Below, piece after piece: positions 12,006-24,060 of a DNA stretch of 64,000 nucleotides; position 1 is the stretch's first letter, and the number at the start of each line of letters is the position of its first letter. The position numbers and the translations under genes were made by a program. This DNA comes from Hypsibius dujardini. Lineage: Eukaryota > Tardigrada > Eutardigrada > Parachela > Hypsibiidae. Where the stretch lies: the NCBI GenBank assembly GCA_001579985.1, contig LRSR01013277.1, positions 1 through 64,000 on the forward strand. Direction: 5' to 3'. The notes under the pieces were generated by a model. That model was given only the letters and a program-made list of their open reading frames with translations. It was not told where the DNA came from and made no database searches.

Positions 12006-14267
12006 ATGATCTCTAGGGTGCCTATCTTCGATCTTGTCCTTACCGTTTTGGTGACCATCAACAGTTATGTCTATGGAGAAGACGAACCCTGCAACAAGGA
12101 CTCCCCTTTTCGTTATCAAGTCCTAAAAGGCGATTGCCTGTTCCAACTGGCTGCCGGTACAGGCACAAGTGTTAACCAATGGCTGGCCAGTAATCCCCGA
12201 ATCACCGATGAAAACTTCATCCAAGTGGGATGGATTCTATGCGCCCCAGTGGGAGCCGAAGTTGTGGAGACGGACACAAGATGCAGCGGTCGTCGTACCG
12301 CCTCACAGGATGATAATCTGATAGTTCAGATACCACCACAACCAGCTGTGACTAGCAATAACGTTGCGGATGGTCAGTTCAAGTTTGCAAACAACAACCA
12401 ACAACAGAAACCTACAACTGTGACGGCCAGGCCAGTAACACGACGAACTGCTCCTAGGACAACGACTGTTTTAGTTACCACGGAGGCTCCTGATACTGGG
12501 GACACGGATACGGATGATTCGCATGCGAAAACGAGGTTCACGTTTTTCGGTGGTGGGACGGATCAAGGTGTCCCGATTACTCATAACCAGCCGGTGGTTG
12601 GACCATTGGCTCCCGTAGTCCAAGCCCCGGATGGCGGTTCAGCGAGTGGAAAGGTGAAACCAAATCCAGGACCTGTCTTTCCTTTGGAGAACCCAGGTAT
12701 GGTTTTTTGGGATGGACTAATATAGCAATCAGTGTGATGAACAGCAGACGTAGTACACAAGAATCCGGTAGTGTAGCAACAGTACAGGCTCAAATTAATA
12801 AAATACTGGAAATTGTTATGTCTGTGATTGCCAAAAAAATCTTGGATGGAAAACGACTGGGATTCAAAAAAAGTGTAATGTGACAACATTGTCAAATACC
12901 GGAAGTTTGCGAAGTTCACCGGTTTTTTTATTTCACACACAGGAAAAGGAAACTATATACTTTGCTGAAGTAAAATTAAAAGTTTAACGAAGAGCTCTTC
13001 ACACCATATACATTTGATTGACTGCTTCAAGCCTTTAGCGGAATGCGTTTGGCCACACCACCATCAATTAGGAGTGCATTGGTTCAAGTTTGCATGCACT
13101 GTACGAGAAATGATGTGGACAGCTAGCTAATTGACTACGTTTTTCGGGTGCTTAAAATAATAGTTTCCGACCAAAAACAAAACTTTTGACCCATTACAGA
13201 TTGCTTAATCTGGAGCGTAGTTTTATACGCCCGGCAATTTATCAATGAAATACTAACCATGAATTTTCCCTGATAAAAGTGTTCTTGAACTAGGACTGCA
13301 AACCAGCAGAAGAAACACGTCCGAAGCCACGCCATCAAGCTCCTCCGACGGATCACCACCAGCGAGCCAGGTGATTCAGCTTCCAGCCAGCGCGACGGCT
13401 GAGGACGCCCCACCGGCAACACGACCACCCTTCAATCAACCTCGTGTCCAGCAGAAACCACTGATGAAGTCTCAACCGGATGCCACTGGCACTGCAACTG
13501 GAAGCACGCCCGCTACGACGGGTACTCTGGATCCGAACATTGTGCAATGCCAGTTCTTCGACAGCGGATTCCTCAACTGTCTGCGCGGCTGCACGGTCGA
13601 CGAGTTCCAATGGGATATCGACACAGCGACGGGGACGAAGATTATGATGCGGCAGTGTATCGAGAACAAGCCCCCAGCAGTACACGCATGGCTCTCTGAT
13701 GATGGTAAGTCAAATACAAACCGTACGTTGGACTGTTTTTAACAGTGTGCGAAAGTCTTGCAAACCATTCGGACGGACGAACGGACGGACGAACGGACGG
13801 ACGGACTGTTTGACGGAAGATGGCTTACAGGAGATTGCTAACAGAGCGTTCGAAAGGTTCACGCGAGTCCGTTAATTAAGGCATCGAATAACGGTCGATT
13901 TGCTGGGAAAAGAAAAGACCGAAGCCAGACGGAATTCCCGATGGGGCTCGGGGGAAATATTTTAGAGTAACACAGGGATCGCTAAAGGGTTTCAGAGTCC
14001 AGCAGTCTGATTGCGCAAACGGCTGGCGTCTACGAACTCATAGACGGATTAAAGATGGTTTTTTATTTTTATTTAGAATTGATGCTACTTTCAAACCGTG
14101 GCGCGCAAACAGATACCCGTACCAAGAAAGCAATCCAGTATAGACCGAAACCCGACGTTAACGAACTGATCGAACGGTCGGTGAACCGAGTTTCAGCTGC
14201 TGCCAGACGGACGGTGAGGAGGTTAGATAGTGAGACATTGCAGGATCAGATAGGAAATCTCGATTGA
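12006..14267 (+). CDS. secreted LysM-domain protein with Thr/Pro-rich linker
   Basis: Three exons join in phase 1: 12006-12696, 13294-13704 and 14077-14267, giving 430 residues with ATG and TGA in place. Residues 1-24 are a signal peptide (FDLVLTVLVTINSYVYG). Residues about 36-78 form one LysM domain (YQVLKGDCLFQLAAGTGTS, then NQWLASNP and WILCAP), a module that binds chitin or peptidoglycan. It is followed by a long Thr/Pro/Gln-rich, probably glycosylated linker, then a compact cysteine segment (CQFFDSGFLNCLRGC, MRQC) that I do not recognise, and a basic tail (ARRTVRRL). No membrane helix is visible after the signal peptide. The protein is probably extracellular, in cuticle, gut or immunity. 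Donors read G|GTATGG and G|GTAAGT. It runs parallel to the next gene, which starts about 90 bases later. Confidence 0.8.
13766..13808. repeat. GGAC/GAAC tandem tetranucleotide array
   Basis: About ten units of ggac with interspersed gaac lie in the second intron of the LysM gene. It is a simple repeat with no sign of coding use. Confidence 0.85.
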
Positions 14268-14352
14268 ACGTTCTCCTACAAAAACATGTTCAGTTTCCTG
14301 AAAAACAAGCGCGTCCACTAATCAGGTCCTCGTCTCCACATCCAACAAACGA

Positions 14353-16176
14353 ATGATCGCTTCGTCTTTTTCCTTCCGCCATATATTGCGATTTACAATA
14401 TTCACCGACAAGCGTTTCGGGTGCGAAACGCTTGCACTTCACGGCCGGCGCCCTTCTTTACGGGAGTCCGACCATCGGCTGCATTTCGCAGCGTTTGTTA
14501 TTTCTGGCTACATAATGAAAGGGCTCTTTCGCGGCCTTAACATTTTTTGTCCCATTGGCGTAGGTATCTTGGCACAATGGATGAAGCCGAAACTGATTCG
14601 CGCTGGCCAAGCGGAGAGGATTATCGCTGCTTGTGTGTTTAGCCGGGATCGTTCCTTCTCCTGCCAAAGCACCGTAAAGTGTGATACGCGACTTCAGTCC
14701 GTCAGCGGCGGCTGCACGGTCGGCTCAAGGTGGAAGGGGAAAACGACCGAAGGCGATCCACTCAAGCAAGGGACAGTCCTTAAGGGATCCATCTCCGCAA
14801 TGTCGGAAGACGGTCAGCAAGATGCAATCCAGAAAAGACAAGTGAGTCAAGCAGGATGCAGCATTGCAAAGGAGTCTTACAATCTAACTGTATTTTGCGG
14901 ACAGGTGATACAAGTTCGGAAACGAAGAGCAGCTACCGGAAAAGGTGCTGCAAAGCCAAAATCGTCCTCTGCGTCTTCAGCCAGCTGTGGAAAGACCAGT
15001 AAGACTACGAAATATTACAAGAAGATAGTTGCGTCCGTGGCACAATCCACCCCTCCCCCCCCCCNGGGGGGGGGGTCAAACCTAGTACGCCCCAATCCCT
15101 GACGTGTTGTGAAGACCACATGCAAAAATGATGTTGTTTTTTTGAATCTTTCCTCTTTTTACAGTTGTTATTTGTTGATAATCCCCATTTTTTTCCAGCG
15201 AAAGTTTGCCTTCTCATGCGAGACGCCCTGCTACAGGAACCTGTTCAGACAACTTGTTACACACAGAATAGCGATGGAACGCTCCAGCGCATCGTCCAGC
15301 CTACCATCCAAACGAATCCACCATTTTCAGGTACGAGCAATCAATAGCATTGACATTTCTTTGTAGCAATATTTTCTGATCTTACGTTTGCGCGGGTTAT
15401 ACAGACATTGCCTCGAAAATGGCTGGCGCGGCATTGCAGCGGAGTGAATGCCGATTTTTTGGCGCGGACGATCGATTCGCTTGCAAGGGTTACACCGGCG
15501 ATTTCTGTTCGAAACAAGGCCAGCAGGATAAGGATAGTGACCCAGTGATGTACAATGAATGTTTCCTCACAGACGCGTGGAGCTCCGCCACTGCTGCGTC
15601 TTGCCCAGACGAAGGTACGTCCAAACGGGCACTTTACAAACAATATAGCGGGGCTTTGACATAGAGAAGCTTGAGCTCCTTAACAAAATTATCACATTTA
15701 ACTGCCTGTTACCTTGAGCTTATCTTTTTTTTAGTTTCACCATATATTCGAACATGTATACTCCAAAAAGGGTGGGCTTCGGACGTACTAACTGCCGCCA
15801 CCTGTTATGAAAAGCAAGGCGGTCCTAATAGCTCAAATTCCGCCCTGGCCAGGTTGCCTGAATTTCCCCTAACATCATTGCAGAGTGGGTTGATTTAACC
15901 TATTAATCTTTGCAAATGTTTAAGTGTAAAATTAACTTGCCTTATACAAACTTTCTGTCAGGTATTGTGGACGTTACGAACGCCCGTAAGGTTATTCGAG
16001 CTGAGTGTGATTTCATCGGGAGCTCCTACTACTGCACCGGTTACACGGCGAGCTATTGCGATTCGCAGTGGGAGAACAAGATCCAATCCAACTATTGGGA
16101 TTGCCATGCCTCGGTGTGGTGGAACGGAACGTTCACTCTGGATTCAGCCGGGGCTATCACTATTACAACTTCCTAA
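14353..16176 (+). CDS. secreted cysteine-rich protein with two alternating repeat modules
   Basis: Exons at about 14353-14998, 15199-15330, 15405-15614, 15735 to about 15820 and 15962-16176 give a cysteine-rich protein ending in TAA. Two module types alternate. Type 1 is KVCLLMRDALLQEPVQTTCY in exon 2 and RTCILQKGWASDVLTAATCY in exon 4. Type 2 is ECRFFGADDRFACKGYTGDF in exon 3 and ECDFIGSSYYCTGYTASYC in exon 5, each with a later cysteine and a Trp. I do not recognise the family. The first three internal junctions are phase 1. The donor of exon 4 that would keep phase 1 is weak (G|GTCCTA), so that junction is unresolved. The first exon start is uncertain; the 14353 ATG is not followed by an obvious signal peptide. 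A single N in a C/G run near 15065 falls in the first intron. Confidence 0.55.
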
Positions 16177-17353
16177 TGTTTCACAGTTCAGGGCTTTGAC
16201 TTTTCAAAGGGTCGTATCCGTTTTCACCTAGACTCACTTTATTGTGCATGAAAAAAAGTTCTAGAAACCATGTCCACATTTCGAATTCTTTTTTGATTAA
16301 TATAGTTATGAAACTTACTTCGTCGTGCTGATAAAATCTCATGGGTTTTGCTCTGCTCACTGGTCACTCCAAAAAAATGCCGAAAAGGAGAAACACAAAA
16401 TATTAGAACGACGGCAGCTGCAGCTTTTCTATTATCTCCCCGCATCAATTTTGATCACGTTTGATTTGTGATCTTTATTTGAAAAACCACGCACTCCACA
16501 ATCACCGTGTCAGAAGAATTTGACAGTGATACTGAAGTGAAAGTGTTTTGAAATCCTTTGAAATGAGACAGTCACATCCCTGCGAGTTTTAAAATGAAGA
16601 GGGACATATAGGAAAAGGCCAAGTCCTCCATATACGAGAAAATTACGGCAGTGAGCAAGCCGTTACGATTTTCCGGCGTTTTCATCTTATTTGCGTGGTT
16701 GCTTCACCCAAGCAGAGCATATATAGCGGCAATTTTGATTTATGACATATTCGTTTTCATGGAGTTTTAATCTCCAGCAAAGGAACTGTCTCGTATAATT
16801 GTATGCTATTTATGGGATGTCATAAATATTATAATGTGCGTGAGCGGATCATGATAGAAAAATGATGTGTCACTATACGTTCACAGGAATCAATATTTAA
16901 TTCAGGTTTTGCAAGGAATTACGATTACCAATTCATTTGTGAATCTAAATCCGACCGGTTGAGACCTACAGTAATATACTGTACCATTAAATTCATGATA
17001 GGCAGAGTCGCCCACCTTCCGCCAATTATTTTACCAATCTTCTATGTAACTCCGCCTTGGATTTGAGCAAAAATTCTCCTCCTTCATGCTCTTTGAGTTC
17101 CAAGTTCGGCGTTGAATAATGCAGCAACAAATGCGCATAATGCGCATATAAGACCACTTAAGACCACTCAAAAGTTGAAACATTTGCCGGAAATGTTTGG
17201 TGCTTGCGGATGATGAGGGAAAAATGACTCTGGACTTGTTAATGATTCCTTTTTACAAGAGCTTTTGACTAGGCTGATCATTCTCTTGCGTTTCTTGCAG
17301 TAGCACAGTCATCATTTCACATTTTGAGATACAATTTGTTTCCTATCTGCTGA
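16177..17353. other. intergenic, likely promoter of the downstream receptor gene
   Basis: No gene seen. GCATATATAGC at about 16728 and GCATATAAGACC at about 17143 are TATA-like and precede the receptor gene at 17354. A short direct repeat (aagaccactt, aagaccactc) follows the second. Confidence 0.35.
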
Positions 17354-20300
17354 ATGAACATGCTAGCCCTCCCACCATGTTTATGCCGTGCCCGCGATTG
17401 GGCAACGCTGAGGACGCTGATGACCGTCCTCGGCCTTACGATCCCTGCCTGGCGTAATGCCGATGGAGGAAGGGGCGAGCTTACAACTACAGTAGAAGTA
17501 GTCGCCTTGGTGGCGTACAGTGCAGACACCGTGATGCCTGCCCTGACAATTGCCGCCGCAGAGGCCAACAAAGTCTACGGACCCGATCTGAACTTCACTC
17601 TCAGAATGTATGGAAATAAATCCCGGTGACTTTGGGGACGCTATGCAGCTGAACATTTCCAACTTTTTGGCTGATTATTACTACCACCAGAGACGTTCCA
17701 CTGAGTCGTATACCATATTTTTACCTACTGGTGAGTATCTGCGAAGTGTAGCTTACATTTCCCACGTATCACGTGCCGGTGGGTACTTGAACCCGACGTT
17801 AAGTAGCTATGGTAATTGTGTGCCATGTTTCAAAGCTTGTCACCTTTAGGGAATAGTGCATCTATAGTATTTGCATCTGAATTGGCCAGAGGTATGGTTG
17901 GAAATGACCGAACTTAACTAAAACCAAATAAACCTACATTAAACCAAAATATATAGTTTAGATCCTGACTCGTTAGATTGAACAACATTACACTGGAACC
18001 TTATTTTAGTCAAATTATTTCAGTTAGATTAAAACGAAGCGATTTAATATCTAAGAAAACGTACAACATCAAAAATGCGTGTTTTTATTTTCAAATTTCT
18101 TTTCTTTACTTTGTCGCATAATTTAGTATTTTTCATCTCGGAAAAATGTTAAGGAAATAAACATAATCTCGCATGCGTTCTACCGGGTTTAAAAACTTAA
18201 ACTTATTTTTATTATGTTTACGCTAGAATGGAATTTGCCCCTTATCGCAAGGTACAGTATGTATTTGTTCCTACCATACTCACGTAATCTTCAAGTCGAT
18301 TTGAGTTAATTGGAATGCTTTGACCTTCTAGTGCCGGTCAGTTTTCGCGTCTCCGTGATAAGAAACGTTTCCCCACCCTGGACTGCCTTCTGCCGTCCGT
18401 CCTGACGGAACACACCAAGGTCTTTCTCGCGCTGATGCAGCGATACAAGTGGCACACGGTCACATTTATCTGTGACCCCGCGTCCAGTCAGGACAATATC
18501 TTCCGCGATGCGTGTAAGGAGTTTCCGGCTGTGCTGAACAGTCTAGGCAACGCCACATATCAGGTCTACGACTTTGGCACAAAATTGGCTCAAGAGGATT
18601 CACGAATGCAGGCATTGCTGAGAGCTAAACAACAGAGCAGAGGTTCGTCAAATTGTTCTTTGAAAATTCCTTTAAATTATTTAGTCCTTCAACCTTTTGT
18701 TTAACAGTAATTGTCATACTGGCACATATGAATCTGGTTAGACTCACAATGGTAAGGCGATTGCTTCGTGCTCGTGTGCAAGTTATTTTTATAACTCTCA
18801 ACTATTATTATCGAGTCATATATGAGTTGCAGATCACGGCTCAACGGCTCGGGATGACGACTCCCAATTATGTAAATGCATCTACAGTATATCACTAGAA
18901 AATATTATCCACTTGCGGGATGTATAAATAGACATATAATCTCGGAAGTAAGCCGTCATGCATTTCCTGCTTCGCTTTTACAGGCCTACATCACTACCTT
19001 GTGGTATAATACCGATACTCACGAACTGGGATATCCGCACTGGCACCGAAATGACTCCCTCGATTCAGTTAGGCAATGCTTAGTTATCAGCATCTTTTTG
19101 TCTTGCAAGGGGGAGGGATGAACCATGCCTAATTTTTCAACCGTGCTCAAAATTTAAAATCGATTCGGAATAATGACTTATTATTGTCCTTTTTGAAAGA
19201 TACACAATTATTGCTGATTGAGTCTAAATAACATATCGGATGGGCGCGCTAATCATTTTAAATTATGCAACTCGATGGCAAGAATTCTTTCACACGTTTT
19301 TGCATCACATCTGAGATTTTGCAAAAAATGGCCTTGCAATCTCACATGCAGAAAGGCTTATTCTAGTATTTATCAACAACGGATTATCATGTTTACTTAA
19401 ATTTACACGCGCTGGACAATAATCGTCTTTCGAATATGTAGGTAGCTAAAACCGCGTTCGAATCTATTCTTGTAATAACGCTATCGCAACCGCAGCGGAC
19501 ACCACGCCTGTTGAACTTCTTCGAGGAGATTGGTCATCTGTCAGCGCAGATGCCAAAAGACCTGACACAGGCTGGGTATCCGATGGTCGGCGAAGAGGTA
19601 TGATTTTATTCTAAATCTACCTATGGTTGTTCTTGCTGTCCCGCCTTTAATACTTCCCGTGCTACCTATAGACGCTGGTGTACGCTAAGTTTGCGTTTGA
19701 CGCATTCCACACAATAGCAATGGTATTTCCGTCAAGCACTATTCCTTCCGCGAATAAACTCACACCTTAATAAGCTCATCTACAAACACATGGATCTTTA
19801 ATTTGTGATTTTCCAGACCGCAAACGAGACCGTCAAACGCGGGGGAGATCTCTCCAACGGTCGAACATTTGCCCACTCGTTGTACAATCGAATCTTTTCG
19901 TCGATCGACGGAACCGTGTTTAATGTCAACAACAACGGTGATCGCGATAGCATCTACACTGTGGTGGGTATGACATCGGATCAAGGCAAAATGGAGGTAA
20001 AGTATAATTCCCGTGTGACCCTTAATTGCAGCGACTACAGTTTTGGTGGAAGTGTGGAGGAAAACATTACTGCTTGTTATGTCACTTTATACCTTGTTGC
20101 AGCAAGTATTGATGTACAATGCATGGGATGGAGTGTTGCGAGCACCAACCACCGGGTGTGAGTGGATCAGAAGTCGAAGCCCGCCAGTGGATAAGCCATC
20201 GTGTGGTTCCTACAAAGACGAAGACCGTTGCCATGCTGGTATGTATGCTGTATGTGTTTTAATATGTGTAGATAGATTAGATTCTAAATAAATTACAGCA

Positions 20301-21067
20301 ACTCCGAGGTTATGGATACGCTAATTGGGTTTTGCATTGTCAGAGACGGAGGATATTTTAAGAACTGCGTGTGCCGGGGTTATAACGGTGTTCTTTCTCT
20401 TGTGCATCGGCTTAGTGTCTGCGAGGTAAGCGGTGTGAAACGAGACGTTAGAAGAAGTTTTAAGTGATGTCACTGGAGAGACAAGTAGGTGGTATATTCT
20501 TTCATTCTGACGACAAAGGAGCATTTCAGAGAGAATCATAGTGCAACTGTCCGAGTTTTAATGCTGATCTTTGGCAATTCATTTTCAATCAGACCGTTCA
20601 ATGTCACCATACATAGGGAGGTCATAAAAAAGCCAATATGTGCTGCGCAAATTTCAATCAAAGGTACAGTAGGGTCAGTCAGCAAAAAACCCCTTTGATT
20701 TGACTTTGATATATTCCAAATTTGAACTTGCATTGATTTGATTTGAGTTTTAAATTGTTTGGGTGTTACATTGTCTTGATTGGTAAATGCGAATATATTC
20801 ACACAATACTCGATAGTGAGCGGTATTTATTATTTAGCATTGCTGTTCTCTACAAAGAGTTTTTGTTTCCACTGTGTTAGAGTTGCACATCGCCATCGTA
20901 TAATTCATGACGGATGGTGGGTGCTCGATCCCACCCGTGTGGTTTTGAAAGAGACTGAAAAAGCTAAGATGCCGCGCAAGTCTGTAAGGCGGAGTTTGGG
21001 AGCGTTATTGTGCATTGGTTCTACTGCTGCAATAAATGGGTCTGCCACGTACGTTTTGTCGCGGTAG
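17354..21067 (+). CDS. receptor-guanylate-cyclase-like protein lacking kinase and cyclase domains (copy A)
   Basis: Exons: 17354-17730, 18332-18642, 18708-18751, 18833-18871, 18984-19067, 19442-19597, 19672-19722, 19817-19996, 20103-20238, 20344-20425 and 20881-21067. Exons 2-11 join in phase. They encode an ANF-receptor ligand-binding domain (FSRLRDKKRFPTL, ALMQRYKWHTVTFICD, NNNGDRDSIYTVVG, ending CGSYKDEDRC), one membrane helix (ACAGVITVFFLLCIGLVSA), and a juxtamembrane segment with DGWWVLD that stops at TAG just where a kinase-homology domain would begin. Exon 1 has a signal-peptide-like start and the domain N-terminus, but its frame shifts near 17625 and its end does not match exon 2. In the homologues the missing piece is encoded here; a small candidate exon lies at about 17850-17890. 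The 44-, 39- and 51-nt exons match copies B and C in length and content. It is either a damaged clearance-type receptor or a recent pseudogene. Confidence 0.72.
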
Positions 21068-21696
21068 TCGGCGATGGTCAATCCACGACAACAGAGACAT
21101 GTTATCTCACTCGGCTCGACATGTTCCATCTTACATTCGTTAGCTCAGACGTTGTTGCATGTACTGTTTCGCTGTATCATTGTATTGCTAGCGTTCGGTA
21201 TTTATGCGTAATCTGTTCCTTTTAATTCTAACACGACATTTTTTTGTGGATTGATGATGCACGTGCGGCATGTTTCCATTAAATAAGTTTTTCATTGTCG
21301 TTTTCATTATTATCATCATTAATCGTAGCCGTTATGTGGTAAATGGTTTTTTTGAACGATCCAGCGATTCATTAAAAGGAGAAAGCAAGTTACGAACTTT
21401 ATTATGCCGCTCGAAAAAATTCACGGACCAGACAAATGGTCCGCTGCCGCACAGTCATGCTCGGTCAGGATCTCAAGTCGCGTACCATAATGGAATGAAT
21501 TCATTTGACGAACTGCGAAACTTTTGTCAATGCAGTGAAGGAATTTATCTAACACGAGACCAAAACTTTGCGCTGACCGAGTTCAAGCCACTTATCTCTC
21601 TCCCAGCCAAACATGTTTGTACGAGTTAAAATGGCTTTAGCTCGGTCAGTGCAAGGATTTGAAATGGTGTATAAATTAAGGTACAATAATCCTTAC

Positions 21697-21779
21697 TCTC
21701 CTGGTCCGTAACTGGTGATGCCGACCAATTGATGCTGGACGGAAGGCAGCTGCCGAAATAGCGGTCCTCCACTGTCACC
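21697..21779 (-). CDS. single exon of a trypsin-like (S1) serine protease
   Basis: The exon opens after an acceptor (TTTAG) with GDSGGPLFRQLP, the active-site serine motif, and continues QLVGITSYGPGE up to a GTAAGG donor at 21696. The intron just before GDSGGP is a common position in S1 genes. I cannot find the His or Asp exons upstream (higher coordinates) or the last exon downstream, so this may be a relic or part of a gene with exons I do not recognise. Confidence 0.6.
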
Positions 21780-22632
21780 CTAAATATCGAAGTCTTTGTA
21801 AGCAATGGTAAAAGCTGAGGATCTTGTTAGCAAAAAAATATTAAGGATGCTAAGATATAATAATATAATAATCAAAAATAATACTTTTGCTAGGAAATAA
21901 AATTGTTACTTTAATATATAACAATAAAATGGAAACCGCTAGCCGTCTCACGTTTCAACTCCTTGTAACCCCATTTCGCACCTTTTTTCTACTTGTATAC
22001 ATTAATTAACATTTCGATATAAAAAATACTTTCAAATATTGGATGACTAGCGAAAAATAAAATGAGAATCACCATATACTTTTCTATATGTATTATACAA
22101 ATTCAGTTCATTTAACTCAATTCATGTGCCTAGTTCAATTACAATTTTGTTGTTCAGAGATACAATTGTATTAACGGATCTCACAAGGGAATTTTGCAAC
22201 TCTCCAACACGATATCTTGAGCTGTCTTTAATTTTAACAGATGCGCATAAGTTATTTGTGTTTAATTCCGTCAAAAAAAGCATACGATCACCACCCAACT
22301 TTTTTAAAAAACGAAAAACTCTTTTGCGGTAGTACATAGAGGGCGCTTTTATTGTTATCACACAGCACGTCGATTGATTGGTCTATTCCTTACACATAAA
22401 AACACTACCGGTTCCAAGCTGTTAAAACGCAATTGATTAATTGATCATTGTCCTTGTGCATTAGCAACGCACTTTGCTGTTTGATTGAAAAGTTAGGGCT
22501 TTACATACCTCACGAGCATCTTGGTCGCGGAGACGGGCTTAAACATTAAATCTTTTTTATTAGCTTCCGTTTGTGTGTAATTAGCGCTTCCTGTCTAATC
22601 GTTTTCAAGGGATTTTTCTGTTTTCTTTCGAC
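21780..22632. other. AT-rich intergenic, no gene seen
   Basis: Very AT-rich to about 22330. A CTCF-like sequence ATAGAGGGCGCT lies at about 22337. No coding region recognised. Confidence 0.3.
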
Positions 22633-23800
22633 ATGGATGTTGATGATGTGGAACTCATTTATCAAAATGGTTTGCCAGATGACATATCTGTAACCAACGA
22701 AGATCTGTTCACCCTTGATGAAAGACTGCTAGACGCAGATGATCACTCTAGCACCGAACCATCTTCTCATGAGCTTTTTGAGCCCATCTTTAATCAAGGG
22801 AATCTTGCTCGACATTCTAGATGGAATATTGCTTCGACGATGGAATATTAAATGCAGGCTGTAGCGTACTGGAAATCTGGGAACAAGACGTGTTTGTCCG
22901 TTTCGACAGGGTAAAGATGTAACGAATTTGCGAAATCACCAAAGCAGCAAATGTTAAGGTTGGTTGTCCGTTTTCTTGATTAATTGATTTCTAAGCCACA
23001 GGATATTTTTTCTCAAAATAGTTACATAACATAGGCGGTTGATTGGCTTATTGCAAGTTGAGGCTGAACTTGCTAAAATACACGATGCCCACTAGACAAA
23101 ATGGGCTCGCGATGCCGCAACTCCTGTAAAGCTGAGTGGTTTCCGTGTTTCCAAGTCTTAGATTTTGAAGTTTTAAAAGATGAACAATATTGTCGACCGC
23201 AAGATCACCGTGTACGTCACCAAAAAGATGGTGGAAGATGAAACCTGACCGCTACATTGCAGTTGCCGACTTTGTAGAGCACGTGAAGGGCCTGATCTTG
23301 TTCTATGGACCGGAATGTGTTCCGAATGCTGATCAAAGCAGATTCGAATACGAAATTCATTCGGGCAGAACTTTACGCACACGAGGTTTGCACGATTGCT
23401 TGTAACTTTTCGATTGATGCTTATGCCATTAGTAAGCTTTTTGAAAAATGGTCCCGAAACAATAAATTTGAATTGTATAGTGTGAAATAGTTAAGTGTAC
23501 TTGAATGTGTAATTATCACTAAATTTTCGCATTTTGTTCTTTAGGTTTGAAAAAAGTGAGAGCATGTGTCCTTTCCATGGCCAAAATGACCCACTCATAC
23601 ACCATCGTGGTGACCATCGACGCCAATGGCATGCTTCTCAACCCTCTCTTCTATGCTAAGCAAGAGAAAATTGGCAACAGTTTCGTTCCTCAAGTGCAGC
23701 AGAGCCAAACGTTTTTGTAACGGCGTCCGAGATTGAAAAGGCAAACGATTGGACGCCACCGTCAAAATTGTTGGCTTACTGCGAGAAAACTCCCACACTG
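22633..23800 (+). pseudogene. degraded pogo/Tigger-like transposase region
   Basis: Two exon-like pieces carry motifs of the DDE domain of pogo/Tigger transposases. The first (about 23225-23392) has NADQSRFEYEIHSGRTLRTR, where the Asp of NADQS is in the position of the first catalytic residue. After a GT/AG intron, the second (from 23534) has THSYTIVVTIDANGMLLNPL followed by KQEKIG. The frame of the second piece breaks after about 60 codons, and the second and third catalytic residues are not found. Upstream, 22633-22851 is an acidic 72-codon ORF (MDVDDVELIYQNG) that may or may not belong. No terminal repeats were found. It is a DNA-transposon relic or a decayed transposase-derived host gene. 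Confidence 0.55.
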
Positions 23801-23923
23801 TCAAAAAAAAGGTGCGTTCTTATCAAAATTGCGGCGGTTTTCTCCTCCTAAGTTCCCGGAATTGTGCTTTTCAGGGCAAATATGCCTCGGCGGAACCTGA
23901 ATATATTTTTACGCGATTGGTTC

Positions 23924-24060
23924 GGGGTCGATCAATCGATTGATCGAAAATACGGATTTTGGTTTTGCGTGCCTGTCAAATTGAATCAATCAATCAACTG
24001 CCATGTCGCACGCAAAACTAAAATCCGCATTATTGATGAATCAATCGATCGAAACACCCC
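23924..24060. repeat. imperfect hairpin with about 50-bp arms
   Basis: The left arm (23924-23972: GGGGTCGATCAATCG to TTTTGCGTGC) pairs with the right arm (24008-24060: GCACGCAAAAC to CGATCGAAACACCCC), with a few mismatches and a loop of about 35 nt. It looks like a small foldback or MITE end pair. Confidence 0.7.

Noticed and set aside
13353-13685. Minus-strand ORF opposite the LysM gene second exon
   Set aside because: Antisense shadow; Cys/Arg/Ser-rich composition with no domain or splice support.
14353-15102. Long ORF of about 250 codons in one frame
   Set aside because: Only the part up to the A|GTAAGA donor at 14998 fits the downstream exons; beyond it the frame runs into a G/C run with an N and low-complexity sequence.
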